Notes: generated by a model not told the origin, from the sequence alone. Shown: positions 1 to 11,715, counted from the first letter of the stretch. The stretch is 64,000 nt of DNA from Tanytarsus gracilentus (GCA_038502055.1 JAXRKN010000044.1:8068501-8132500); one strand, 5' to 3'. A program made the numbers and translations.

Positions 1-751
1 GCATAAAATTGAAAGGTAAATGTTTGGATTTTTTTCACCATCTCTTTCATAAAAGTGCTTGACTAGCAAGAATTTCCACTCGGAAAATTGAATTTAAAGA
101 GATTTGAAAAAGTCACTTTAAGGGCAGTTAATGAAGGTTGTTATGCACTTTCGAGCAGTAAAAATATTTTATGGTGTAATCGTGTTAAGAATTTTTGAGT
201 TGTAAATTTTTTAACACGAAAGGGTTGGTGAATATTAAAGAAGTTAATTCAACGTATTTTAAACTGTCATAAAAAGTTAGTTTCTCATGTCGTTGCAACG
301 AAAAACACAACAAAAACTAAATACCGATGATAAGATGACAACGAAAGAGTTTGAAATCCTTGAAATGAATGCAAGAAAGCTTAATATTTGCACATCTCTG
401 TCTCTCATTCCATGCATGAATTTATTTTAATCTAGAATTGTTGACTGTAAGAAAGAAAAATTGTTGTCAATATTTACCGACTTTTTTCTACTATTGGCAA
501 CAATTTTTCATCGACTTAAAAAAGTTATGAGATGTCGCACAAATGCGACAGTGAAAATCGCGAAGAAACACTTTGGTGAAGGGGGGATGTGAAGGAGGAT
601 AAATCATGATTGTGCAATGTGGAGTCAAAAATTAAAAATTCATAGCGAAAAATAAGAAAAATGATTTATGTTGCATTGAGCATCGAGGAAAAATGACTTT
701 AAAAAATTCATAATCTCCTTTCATGTTTATAAACTCTCATGAGGTGATCAA

Positions 752-856
752 GGGTGGGACACTATGGATTTTAAAATTTTATTAATCTAAAAATTTAAAA
801 TTTTTAAAAACTAAATTTTAAATATAAAAAATTGTATAAAAGAGTGTCCACACCCT
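752..856. repeat. Foldback element, GGGTGGGACACT family
   Basis: The left end reads GGGTGGGACACT and the right end AGTGTCCACACCCT, its imperfect reverse complement. They flank about 80 bp of almost pure A/T rich in AAATTT runs. It belongs to a family seen at more than ten other places in the window. Confidence 0.65.
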
Positions 857-2322
857 CCATCTCCAGCCAGATTGGAAGTTGTGGATATGCAAGACACGAC
901 AAACATATTTTCATGTATAAAAATTGAGATTTGCTGCATATTAAAGTATACGAGTTCCACTCAGAAAAAAGGGAGCGCAAAAAAAGTCGAATATGAATTT
1001 TTAATGCATCATTTTCGGATGCGAAAGGATAAGACGATGATGGCTCATCATTTTTCATAAAAATGAGAAATGAAATTTGACGTAAAATCTGCCTGAATGA
1101 TAATTGCGATGTTCGCGACGTTGTCTCATCTCGACTTCTGGCGGTGGAATTAAAATTGATGAACAATCTAGATGGTGAAAATATATTTTTAGCAAGCACA
1201 TCACATACAGCTCATAATTTGCAAGGGATGAAAACTTTACGATTAAAATTTATTTCAAAATTTGATAAAATTTCATTTCAGTTTTAATTTTTAGCTAAAA
1301 ATTATTTTTCATGGAATTCTTGGATTAGTTTTATCCAGAAATTCCTAGATGGAAAATTTTCCTTGATAAAATTTGCGAACGCTTATCACTTACCTGATTT
1401 CACTTGCAGCGACAGCCGAAGTCAGTATCGCATCGTAATTTCTTCTTCTCGTTCTGTGTCTTAATGAAGCTCGGGTATTATGAGCTGATGCCGCAAGCGA
1501 TGAGTCACAACATTGTCTGAATATCATGACTGGAATGTGGAGGTAAAAGGAAGGGAGAGACGTTAATTAATAACCCAAATAACACGTTAAAATTCACTAA
1601 AATCCATTCAGCTCTTGAAAAATGCTCGCTGGAGGCGATTGATGTGTAAACGAATTAATTGTTATGCTGTCCGTGAATTCATGACTTGATGTTTATGATA
1701 CTGAGCGTGATATGATCATAAACAACTTGGAGGCATCTAATCAAGCTCATTCTCGCATAATGTTGAATTTAGAGCAGTTTTTGTTTTTGATTGTGCTTGA
1801 GGTCAAAAATAATTTTTATGTTTTATAAATTTGACAACATAAATTTTAGACATTAAAATTTCCACCTCAAAAATAACTCGAGTAATTTCTTAAATTGCAT
1901 ATCATAAATCGGTTTTCTCATAACTCATGAAAAACTCTCAACGACTCATTTTAAATTACCATTCTTTACTTTTATTAGCATGGAAATAAACAGTCATAGC
2001 GCATTAATTTTATGTACAACGGGAGGCATAATATTTATTACATTTCATTTTTTGACTTGTTCTCTCTCGCTTGTGTGTGGTGGAATTTTCATACGCAGCA
2101 GCGCGCAACCCCTCTTATTTTCAATAAAATAAATACTTTGAGCATTATTGCCATGTGGTGTTTTTTGCAAAAAAAAAAGAAATTCCATCACAAATGCTCA
2201 TAAAATAGAACATTGAGCGAAGTAACGGAGTGGGGGGTTGATTGTGATGATAATGTATAAGGAGAGCTCAAGTACTCACCCTCAACATACACACCGAGTT
2301 TTATAGAAAACACAATCATGAA

Positions 2323-2432
2323 GGGGTTGGAAACTGTGGAATTTACAAATTATAAAATTTATAAAAATTTCAAAAATTTTAAATTTTAAAAAGAAATCTA
2401 AAATTTAAAATTTAACTAAGTGTCCAACCCCT
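2323..2432. repeat. Foldback element, GGGGTTGG family
   Basis: The left end GGGGTTGGAAACT and right end AAGTGTCCAACCCCT are imperfect inverted repeats around an A/T core with AAATTTTAAATTTT blocks. The layout and length match the copy at 752-856. Confidence 0.7.
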
Positions 2433-5400
2433 CAACCACTTCACTTCTATCACGGTTTGATGCTACTCGAGGCAACTTTCGTACCTTCTTTACGGTATGC
2501 AATGTAAATCTTTACATTATGAAACATTTCGTTCACATATTTATGTTTATGTTCCATGAGGAATCAAACAGCATAAATTTGTGTGCTTTCTGAAAAAGCC
2601 GACGTGTGAATTTAAGTGTTTTTCCATCAAATTTTCTACGCTCGCGCTTTCTAAAGTGAGCGAATACAATTGAATTACGGTGGCATGTGCATGTAGATGC
2701 TGAAAGTGTTTACCTTCGTCACTTACCCGTAAAGTACTTTCACTGTATACACTTTCGGGCATAAAGGACTGCATGCTGTGCTTTTTAAAAGAATCTCGAA
2801 AGACATTTCATGAAATATATGTGTGGCAATATAAAAATTGTACATTACTATGTCGGAATTCCTCTTCGAGAAGAGATTTCAATTTAAGAAATGAAATATG
2901 TGAAGATTTTTTGCCCCTTCTTGTATTTTTATTATCATTCATTGTTGAAATTGCTTCGCATTGTTCGCTGTAAGCTAAATCCATTAAGTTATAGAGCAAT
3001 CGATCATAAAACTGCATGATAGTGCGAGACATAATGAAAATCGCTAAAAACATTAATTAACGGCTTGAATTGTTGGAGGCGAGGAAATAAAATAAAGAAA
3101 GAGAGAAAATTAAAACTGAAATCGATGCTTAAGAGAAGATCATGGTTGAGAAGAATTTGTGATTTTCTTAAATTAATATAAAAATATGTCAAAGTTAAGT
3201 TCAAAACCTGTCAAATTAAGATTTCATAGTTAATTAAAAATCTGGAAAACAAAAATTCTCAAAAAATTTAAATTTATGGTTTTAAAATTTCAAATTTACT
3301 ATTTTTAACTTTACTCGACTCAACAAACCGCGCTAAGCACCTCTGTTCAGCATACGAAAACCATAAATCATAAAAAGAAGGCAATGAGCACTGTTAGAGA
3401 CTTCTTGTGGTTTTCAATTCTTATCTTCTCTCTCACTCACTTGCTAACTCGTTCGCTTCTTTAAAAAACCCATTTTAATGTTTTACTGCAAAAGGAATTT
3501 TTACGACGCCGAAAATTCTCCGCACTAAATTCTCATTAGTTCTTCATCGATTTTACAATAAACGGAATTTTAATTGCAATCCTCGGCCAAGATGTTGTCG
3601 ATGGCTTCGAAACGAAAAATTTTTATTCATCGTCGATTGCCACTGATATAATTAATTACATAAACTTTGCTCCGGCGCTCCTAAATGAATGCGAAAACTA
3701 AGAAGAAATGAACACAACAAACATAAAAATTAGCTGATTGTATTTGACTCGAGAATGAGAGTTCAGAGATTGAATTTTGTCTGATTAAATTATTGGAGAG
3801 AAAGAGGAGAAAAGTTGAAATAAAACGGCACTTAATGTGACCAATTAGAAGAGATTTATGTCACCCAAGCGAATGTCTCGTCCCTGGTCTCATCCTTCGA
3901 TGGCGTTTGGTGGAAGAAAAATTATTTTTTAGACTGCCAAGGAGAGAAAGTTTAACTTTTTTAAAAAATTCTTATTACAAACATGATGAAAAGTAAATCA
4001 ATTTCAATTTTAATTTTTAAACTGAGAACATAATTGAATGTGAAACAATTTAGATTTTCAAACAAAAAATTATGGAAAATGAAACACTTTTTAAAATTAA
4101 TTTTTCCTAGACCAAAGTTTCATCTCCCTTGAGCGACATGAGTGAAAAAGAAATTGAGAAGATTTGCAATAAAAAATTCATTGCCCATAAACAGCTTTTC
4201 CATCTCTCCTTCCCATTACAATGCCCATCATGACTGATTTTATTATTTTCTGTTTGTTGCTGCTCATCCGCGCTTGTTGTTGTCCAATGATATTAATTTT
4301 TTCGTTCTCTCTATGCGTCTCAGAAGTTGAGAAGAGAGAAAGAAGAAAATTTAATTCATTGTTTCATGTACAATCAGCAAAAGTTCCAGTGCTGGAGGGA
4401 GAAGGAAAAAGTTTTTCGTAATTCAATTCGAGCTGATATCCTTAAACAATATATCTCAATATATCCACAAACACGAGTGGGTCAAAATCTGTTACACTTT
4501 ACTCTAAATGACACATCTGGGACGAATAAAAGAAAATATTTTTATGTCCTCTAATCGATTTCTGCTTGCACACATTTCTTCATCGCTCGTGACTTCCTCC
4601 CCAAAAATTAACAACGACACTGGAATCTCTTTATTCATCTTCTTTTTTTCGCCTTGCCGCATTTCTTTTGTTTTACTGCCAACAGGAAAATTGTCTTGTA
4701 ATTTATTTGTCGTTTATGGCATAAATGGAGATCTATTCATTCAAATGTATCAAAATGCTTGGGCGATGCTATTATAAGAGTTGGAAATAAAAGTTTTTTC
4801 GTTTGGCAAAAAAATATGGATGCGAGAAAAAGTTTCTTTCTTGAGTTTCTTCATGTGCATCAACGGTTTTAATGGAAAAAGATATTAAGGGGAAGGAAGC
4901 GAAGGGATGGAAATATTTTTTTGAGAGTCCAAAATGAATTAAAGTTTGGTTAACTAACAGAAATTAAAATTGTGTTAAATAAATAGCAATAAAATTAGAT
5001 ATCTTGAGTGAGAACAAAATGGAAAGTGAAACTTTCACCTTTGAAACGAAAAAAAAATTAAGTTCGAATCGATTCGAATCCTAAATTTCAAAAGTTTATT
5101 TTTTTGAATTTTTGTGTATTTAAAATATTCTACTACCCTTGAAAATGACTTTTAAAACTTAAAAACTTTCCTTCAGCCTCATTAGCAATTTAAATGGTTT
5201 CTCACTAAAAAAGTGAACTTAATTTTTCGTCATGCATGACGTCATTGCGAGTCTCATTTTATCGCCATTGAAGGAATAGAAAAATATAATTTAAATGGTA
5301 ATGAGATTCGGCATTTTAATGCTGAACGACTTTTATCAGTTTCTAGTTCCTTTCATGTCACATGCTATGTGGCGAACTCACTCGAAATTGGAAAAGTTTT

Positions 5401-5484
5401 ATTCTAGTAAGCTTTTGAATTTTTTTTTCTACGAACATTTTGGAAAAGTTTGAAACATTTTTTTTCGTCTAAATTTTACGTAAA

Positions 5485-6588
5485 ATGCAAAACATTAAAC
5501 GACTCGAGAAGATCACTGACAAGCATGTCGAGATAAATGAACGACTTTTAATGAAATTGTTGGAAATGTATTATAAAAATCCACGATTCAAGAACCGCGA
5601 CGGAAAGGTTGACTTTCTATGTCAAGCGCTTAACAATGCCAACAAATGCTGCCAAAATGTGAGAATTAAAGATTGGAAAATGCGAAAGCCATTCATGAGT
5701 CGAGTTGCACCAACAGTGGTCGAAACTAAAGATTTAAATGAAAAATTGGAAGTTCTTGTTGAACTCACAAAACTGCAGCAAGAATTAATTCAAGAATCTC
5801 AACAAACACCGCCAACATCGCCACGAAAGAAAAGTCTCGAAAATTCAATGAGAGAAAATTCTTTAAGACAAAAAAAGACAATTGATCAGTTGATAAATGT
5901 GACAACACATGGCGGTCCATCACCACTCAAGCCTAGAGTTTCTCCAGTGAAGCAAATAATTGAAAATATCGCAGATCAAATTGTTCAAAAATCTCCAATG
6001 GCTTACAGAGCACTTCATGATCCTCAAACATTAAAAAATCTCGCAAAAAAAGTCGTGAATGCAGCTGAAAGATTTTCACCAAAATCTAAAAGAACTTTTC
6101 AAGAGCTTCAAGCGATCGAAAATATTGCACAACAAGTTTTGATAGCAAAATTATCGAGTCCATCAAAAACTGGCAAAACAAATCCTTCTGGCTTTCATTC
6201 GGCTGAGAATCCAGCTAATATCACATCAATTTCACCACCATTTAAAAATCTTCCAAAGATCATCACAACACCACCTGAAAGTCCAATCAATGCAACTCGT
6301 CTCCATCTCAAACCTCCATCGCCAGGCCAAATGCAAACTTCAACTCCAATGAGAGCAGTGCAAAGAAATTTAGAAACAAGTTTTATTGTCAATTTTGCAC
6401 CCGATCAACAAATCAATCAAATTACATCAGATTCAGCTTTTGAAGTTGAGGACATCAAAGGAGTTAAGGAGATGCTGGAGAGCTTTTTGACTGCTATGGG
6501 AGAAGATTCAAATAAATCGATTACGGTGTCGTCGGTTGCGATGAATGTTGCACCTGGAAAATATGACATTTATAAAATGAAACAATAA
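5485..6588 (+). CDS. Unknown basic Ser/Thr-Pro-rich protein, 367 aa, first gene of a four-gene array
   Basis: I do not recognise a family. The frame is a single exon from ATG 5485 to TAA 6586-6588. The first 110 residues look helical and charged, with Lys/Arg-rich and Glu-rich stretches suggesting a small helical or coiled-coil domain. From about residue 115 the protein is basic and rich in Ser-Pro and Thr-Pro sites (TPPTSPRKK, SPVK, SPKSK, TPPESP, STPM). These would be typical proline-directed kinase sites in a disordered tail. Inside this tail three related segments recur: IENIADQIVQKSP, LKNLAKKVVNAAERFSP and IENIAQQVLIAKLSSP. The gene starts a head-to-tail array with 6946, 8136 and 8591, all on the plus strand with 75-360 bp gaps. 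The length of the open frame and the internal repeat argue that it is real. Its function is unknown. Confidence 0.75.
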   Translation: MQNIKRLEKITDKHVEINERLLMKLLEMYYKNPRFKNRDGKVDFLCQALNNANKCCQNVRIKDWKMRKPFMSRVAPTVVETKDLNEKLEVLVELTKLQQELIQESQQTPPTSPRKKSLENSMRENSLRQKKTIDQLINVTTHGGPSPLKPRVSPVKQIIENIADQIVQKSPMAYRALHDPQTLKNLAKKVVNAAERFSPKSKRTFQELQAIENIAQQVLIAKLSSPSKTGKTNPSGFHSAENPANITSISPPFKNLPKIITTPPESPINATRLHLKPPSPGQMQTSTPMRAVQRNLETSFIVNFAPDQQINQITSDSAFEVEDIKGVKEMLESFLTAMGEDSNKSITVSSVAMNVAPGKYDIYKMKQ

Positions 6589-6945
6589 AATTTTGAGTTT
6601 TTGAGAAGTTTTTGTGGATTAAAATTAATCGCGAGATTTAATATTTATATGAAGGTTTAAAAAATTTAAATCTTGTATTATAAATTGAGGATTAAATTTA
6701 TATGGATTAAGTTTAATCTTAAGATTAAAAATTCTGACTTAAAATAATTTAAATCTAGGATTAATAAATAAATTCAAAGATTTGTATTAAAAAATGAAAT
6801 ATTTCGGATTAAAAAAAATTCTTTTTTAAACTTGAAATGCCCATTTCTCTTTTATTAAAGTTCATTAAATTCACAACAAATATTTTATCTCATCAAAGCA
6901 ATCTTCTGTAAATTTTTTCTTTTTATTAAATTTAAAATTCTCACG

Positions 6946-7884
6946 ATGGAATTTTTAACCGACTATCAGCGGGCGATTATTAAAAAGTTTGTCGCAAAAA
7001 CTGGAAAAATTATCGAGAATGGATATGCTTATGCATTTGCTCATCCGAATGCAATAAAATCATTAAAATGTGACGTTGATAGAATTAGAGAAATTGAGAA
7101 GATACAGAGAGCTCGACCGCTGCCGTGTAATGAGAAAATGTTGAGGGATGCCTACATTCGATACATTTCGCGGGTCGTAAAAATGGGACTGACTTACATC
7201 AAAACAAACCGAAAGTTTTATGTTGATTTCTTGGAACTTCAGCAAGCTCTAAATGAATGCTCGAATCAACCTCAGCAGAGACAACAAAGACCTCAGACAC
7301 GTCGTCATGCTCCAAATAATCAAACTTACACAGTCAAACCCGAAGACTCAACAGATCTTTTTTTCTCAAGCACTTTCCAACAACTGGAAGATCTTTGTTC
7401 AAAAGTTGACGGCCTTCGATTGCGAGTGGATTCAATGAATAAAGCTAGAAATAATCGTCAAAATTGCTCGATCAAAAAATCTCAAGACGGAATGAGGAAA
7501 TTTAATTATGAATTAACTAAAAAATTGGATGAACTCAAACAAGAGAGAAGAAAAAGAATTCAAACTATTTTAAGCTCCGAAGAAAGTGAAGCTGAAGTTT
7601 TGTTAGGCTACGAAAGTTTTTCTCAAAATCTCAATCAAAAGCGAAATCCAGTAAAACTTGGTAAAATCGAACGCAACATTGTGATTCCATACGACACAAA
7701 CCCAAGCGAATGTCCTCCAAAAATTAAATCAAAATGTTTCTACCGACGCGATGAATTTGGCGGCACGACTTTCGACTTGCAGTTGGACTTTGAAGACGGA
7801 ATTATGGTGAATGATAAACTCGCAAATAATATTTACATTAAAAGTGCACTTCCGGTTCGAAATGTTTTTGGAAGAAGAAATTAA
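6946..7884 (+). CDS. Unknown protein, 312 aa, second gene of the array
   Basis: This is an uninterrupted frame from ATG 6946 to TAA 7882-7884 with no recognised domain. The N-terminal 100 residues are mixed charged and hydrophobic and probably helical (MEFLTDYQRAIIKKF onward), as in the N-terminus of the preceding gene. Next comes a Gln/Arg-rich linker at about 104-125. A predicted coiled-coil stretch follows around residues 140-215, with many Lys, Glu and Leu. The last 90 residues look globular, with IPYDTNPSECPPK, CFYRRDEFGG and a Phe/Asp-rich segment. There is no signal peptide or membrane segment, so it is likely intracellular. It lies 357 bp after the 367-aa gene and 251 bp before the next. 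Confidence 0.75.
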   Translation: MEFLTDYQRAIIKKFVAKTGKIIENGYAYAFAHPNAIKSLKCDVDRIREIEKIQRARPLPCNEKMLRDAYIRYISRVVKMGLTYIKTNRKFYVDFLELQQALNECSNQPQQRQQRPQTRRHAPNNQTYTVKPEDSTDLFFSSTFQQLEDLCSKVDGLRLRVDSMNKARNNRQNCSIKKSQDGMRKFNYELTKKLDELKQERRKRIQTILSSEESEAEVLLGYESFSQNLNQKRNPVKLGKIERNIVIPYDTNPSECPPKIKSKCFYRRDEFGGTTFDLQLDFEDGIMVNDKLANNIYIKSALPVRNVFGRRN

Positions 7885-8135
7885 TAAAAATTATTGTGAA
7901 AATTTTATTTTGAAAAGAGATTTGTAAATTTTGGCAAGATTTAAACAACTTAAAAAAATTCATGAAATAAAAATAAAATGAAAGTTAAAAATTCTAAATT
8001 TTATGTGACGTAATTTTTGAATAAACCCCAATACTGATAAAAATTTAATCACAGCAACCAAACTTTTCATTTAACAACTTTTCGATCAACATTTTTTCAT
8101 CTAAATTGCAAGTCCATCCCTAACATCTCACAAAA

Positions 8136-8516
8136 ATGACTTCCTGCTGCTCATCACCCAAATTGATGCAAAAATACAAAATGATTATCGACAGTCAATG
8201 GATGAAGTGGTACCTCAATCAACCGAAACCTGAAGGCGATGCAATTTTCTATCAAACAAATGAGTTCAATAAATCAACGCAGCTTGTGAACTGGCAAAGT
8301 AAACCCGTCAAAAAGTGCAATCGATTTTATCCGATCAGAAAATGCGGATGTTTTCCATCGGAAGCTCCAATTGCTTGCTATCCAATGAGACATCGAGCGG
8401 TTGGTGCAAGACGTCCACTAGGTGAAAACGAAATTATTCGACCAATTGTGACCGATCGAAAGAATTTAATGAAGACATTCACGTTCAAACTTCAACCAAG
8501 AAAGAAAAGCGAATAA
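8136..8516 (+). CDS. Unknown small basic Cys-containing protein, 126 aa, third gene of the array
   Basis: This is a single-exon frame from ATG 8136 to TAA 8514-8516. The protein is basic (Lys/Arg-rich) with eight Cys: a CC pair at the N-terminus and a C..RKCGC..IAC group at about residues 66-88. Trp-rich WMKWYLNQPKP occurs around residue 23. There is no signal peptide or membrane segment. No family is recognised. It sits 75 bp upstream of the PHSR-repeat gene and has the same strand and compact layout as its neighbours, which supports it as a gene despite its size. It could be a tissue-restricted structural protein, but that is only a guess. Confidence 0.65.
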   Translation: MTSCCSSPKLMQKYKMIIDSQWMKWYLNQPKPEGDAIFYQTNEFNKSTQLVNWQSKPVKKCNRFYPIRKCGCFPSEAPIACYPMRHRAVGARRPLGENEIIRPIVTDRKNLMKTFTFKLQPRKKSE

Positions 8517-8590
8517 AAATCTCAGTAAACTTTGTAAAAAATTTAATAAACTTTCAGTTACAACTTTTAAATTTTGAGTTTCTTCTAAAA

Positions 8591-9519
8591 ATGGCTACGA
8601 TGAATGACGTTCAGCTTGAGTTGAAGGAAGCTTGCATTGTTTATAAAAATTTAACGAATATTCTCCTTGAATTTGGCTATCAGAGTCTCATTGAAGAGAA
8701 TGCAAATGCTCCCGAGTGTCTCGAAGCAGTCATGAATGTGATGGAGATTATGATGGAAATTGGTGATGAAATAGAAGAAGAAGAAGAATTGGATATTTCT
8801 GAAATGGCTGAGATAATGAGAAATTTTAGAGAATCTCCAGTGAGGCAGCAGTCACCAAAACAACCACACAGTCGTGAACTTCATAAAGCTCACTTGGACA
8901 ATGTCCTTGGAAAAATCAACAATGAAAATTTGAAAAAATTCCTTAATTCAAGTTTGATGCAGGGAGTCAAAAAATATGAAAAACCTCAAAGGCATTCACC
9001 TGAAAAATCCTTCTTTGCACCTCGATCACCTAGACAACCACACAGTCGCGCACTTCATAAAGCACATTTGGATAATGTCCTTGGAAAGTTTAACAATGAA
9101 AATGCTAAAAAATTATTTCGAATGCAATTAAATCGCGGATTCATTGACAATCGTGATGACCGATATCGATATGGAAGTCCAGAAGTGAGTCAGTTTGTGG
9201 AAGCACCTCGATCGGCAAAAAAACCTCACAGTCGTGAACTTCATAAAATCCATGAGACAGAAGTTCTCGGCGGAATTGATACGGAAAAGTTGAAAAAGTT
9301 ATTAAAATTGCACATGAAAAGCAATCTTTATAACCGTCATGGAATGCCACCGTCAATGACCTACGAAATGTGAGTTTGAATATTTTAAAAACATCAATAG
9401 AAAAGAATTTTCCAAATCAAACTTTTAAATTTCACAGACCAACTGAAAATTTAGCCCCTTCAACTTCTGCAACCCCCAACAAATCCACTAACGTTGAGAA
9501 TTTAAATCTTTCAATTTGA
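8591..9519 (+). CDS. PHSR-repeat protein, 286 aa, two exons, unknown function
   Basis: Exon 1 is 8591-9369 and exon 2 is 9438-9519. The frame would stop at a TGA just after 9370, but the sequence there is GAAAT/gtgagt, a strong donor. An acceptor (ttcacag) at 9437 keeps frame and adds 26 residues ending NLNLSI. Residues 1-80 are helical and acidic, with an EIEEEEELD run. Three repeats follow at about 90-124, 148-182 and 210-244. Each begins with (Q/K)PHSR(E/A)LHK, continues with H and VLG, then a KIN/KFN/GID-type turn and an amphipathic Lys/Leu helix. Linkers are SP-rich (ESPVRQQSPK, RHSPEK, APRSPR). I know of no named domain with this motif. It ends the four-gene array. Splicing is inferred from sequence only. 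Confidence 0.78.
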
Positions 9520-9896
9520 CCGTTAATTTTTGTGTGAGCACATTCATCATCATCCAAAAACTCCCTTGTGAACTTCCTGCAATAAAGAAAATCCATCAAA
9601 CGATAATTTGCGAATTTGCACACGTTTTTTTATTTGAGTTTGATTTATTTCGAGGTACTCGAGAACGGAAATTACACTTTTATAGATGTTGGTCGAGTGG
9701 AGAGCAATTTATCACTTTTAAAACTTTGCATGAGTTATAAAAAATTTTCCGTTTATAATCGCATCAATTTTTCATGAAAAGCTGATGGAATTATGGCAGT
9801 AAGAGCTATGTGATATCATCAAGTAGCTTCTTTAAAATTCTAACTTCGTAAGAGAAAATGCACATGCAGAGTGGGAAGCACATGAAGGAGATTATA

Positions 9897-10900
9897 GGTC
9901 ACGCAGTTGGATTTTAGATTTTGAATTTTATGGAGAAATTCAGATAAATTTGATTCTCGGAAAATCCGGAAATTTAAAGTACACGGAAAAATCACAGACA
10001 AAAATCCAAGGATTTGATGGAATTTAAAATCATGAGTTTTCATAGAACAAAAATCCTGGAATTTCGGGAATTTCAGAGTGACGGAAAAATCCACGGACAA
10101 AAATCCAGGATTTGATGGAATTTAAAATCTGAGAATTTTTATAAGTTTTTTATGTCAAAAATCAGGTAGTATACTAGTTCATATAATAAATGATTTTGGC
10201 ATTTCAAAAATTAATCCTAAATAAAACTTTTGTAAAAGGGAAATCGTTTGAGAAAATTAGTTTTGAGAAATATAGGAAAGTATTTGATTGACTAAGTCTT
10301 TGATTAATGGAATCAATATGATCATTTTGGAGGGGCGTCCAGGCGCCCCCAAACCCCTCCTGTGTTAATCGCGTCCGCCCCCAAGGGCCCCCGGAACGCT
10401 CATACAGTTCCTCCCTCACTAACCTAACGATCGCGCTTCGCTTATCGTTAGGATAGCTCAGTCGGATGTTATTGCTATAACAGTGCCGGAAAGATAAGAG
10501 TATATAAACCTTTTAAATTTCTTACTTTTCAAAATTTTATTAAGGAAATATTTTATTTTTCCTACAATTGAAATTCCTAAATCATTTGTATTGAACTTAG
10601 TGATACTACCTGATTTTTTAAAAATAAAAACTCTATAAAAAATTCCGCAGATTTTAAATTCCATGAAATCCGTGGTTTTTGTCTGTAAATTTTCCGTGCA
10701 CTTAAAAATTCCGCGAAATTCCAAGGATTTTTTTCTATGGAAAACTCCTTGGATTTTAAATTCCATGCATATCCTTGGATTTTTGTCTGTGGATTTTTCC
10801 GTGCAATTTAAAATTTTGCGGATTTTTCCATAGAATTCCTCGGAAAAGTGTGGATTATTTCGCGGATTTTTCCGTGAAATAATCCACACTTTGCGTGACC
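9897..10900. mobile_element. 1 kb foldback transposon-like element with GGTCACGCA ends
   Basis: The left end GGTCACGCA and right end TGCGTGACC are perfect inverted repeats. The arms contain repeated blocks such as GGAAAAATC, AATCCAAGGATT and GATTTGATGGAATTTAAAATC on the left, and their complements on the right. Inversion can be followed inward to AAAATCAGGTAGTAT near 10157 against ATACTACCTGATTTT near 10603. The loop is unusually GC-rich (about 10325-10490), with a CCTAACGAT...ATCGTTAGG hairpin and TAGCTCAGTCGG, a tRNA A-box match. Flanks carry CATGAAGGAGATTAT (left) and CATGAAGGATTAT (right), a possible imperfect target duplication. There is no transposase frame, so it would be non-autonomous. 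Confidence 0.75.
10847..10890. repeat. Strong 44-nt hairpin inside the right arm of the foldback element
   Basis: AGTGTGGATTATTTCGCGG pairs with CCGTGAAATAATCCACACT around a short T-rich loop, with only one mismatch in about 19 pairs. It lies just inside the right terminal repeat. Confidence 0.8.
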
Positions 10901-11704
10901 AACACCCCATGAAGGATTATTGAGGACTCGCTGAATGATAAATGAGGATTTTCGCTAATGTTCGAAATTTTCCCCGACTCGCCACGTCTTCAATCGTAAA
11001 TAGATCTCTCTTTGTTTCAAATAGTTGAACACTTTATTTAAAAGATTTACTTGAAAAAATTAGGATTCGAGCTCAAAATAAAATATTTAAAACTATGTGT
11101 GAAAAAAAATTAAATTTTCAGCATGAGTTTTCAACCCCTTTCACAGCTTGAAAAAATTCTTTATTTCTTCTTCTTTCTCCCCAAATTTCGCACATAGTAA
11201 AGTTGCCATAATGCCTTGTAAGCGAATGATTTACACGAGCAAACATATATTAAGGACACATTCTGTGTGTCGTATTTTTTTCTAGCAACAAACTTTTCCT
11301 CCTTCTTTTGCAGCAGAATGAAAAGAAAAATTGCCATTCAACCGCTGCCGCCGTCTTCAGCAGTTGAGAACCCACGTAATTTTCGAATCGAAGAAAAATT
11401 TCCGCTAAATGTGCGTGCAGGAAATTGAACGATTTGATTTGTCTTGTGTGATTGTGAAGAAGGAAAAGAAAAGAAATTTCATTGTTCAATGTCTTCTTTT
11501 TTTCCTGTCATACATCGTGTGCAGTCATGTGAAAAGTTTTTCCTGTATATCGATTTGAGAATGAAAATAGCGAGTTGAAAGGGAAAATCTTAAGTTTGAT
11601 GAGATATGAATTAAGGCTTGAGTTATATGGGATTTAAAAATAATTTTTGAAAAAGTTATTTAAAGTTTTCAAAAATAAATTTCTACAAGGAATTAAATTT
11701 CTTA

Positions 11705-11715
11705 GGTTCGAATCC
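11705..11715 (+). repeat. B-box-like motif GGTTCGAATCC
   Basis: An exact match to the Pol III type 2 B-box (TFIIIC site), followed by TAAATTT as in several other copies and by a T9 run about 35 bp downstream. I see no A-box or tRNA cloverleaf around it. Confidence 0.6.

Larger units (their letters stand above)
1..5484. other. AT-rich stretch without a supported gene
   Basis: I see no coding region with sustained frame, family similarity or credible splice pattern. The short open frames (up to about 130 codons) overlap each other on both strands and are low complexity. Two copies of the GGGGTGG foldback family lie at 752-856 and 2323-2432. An ATTCGAATCC motif lies near 5072. This may be intergenic DNA or an intron of a gene outside the window. 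Confidence 0.6.

Noticed and set aside
10451..10520. tRNA-like start GGATAGCTCAGTCGG
   Set aside because: Only the A-box part fits. No anticodon stem, T arm or B-box follows at the right distance, so it is not a tRNA gene.
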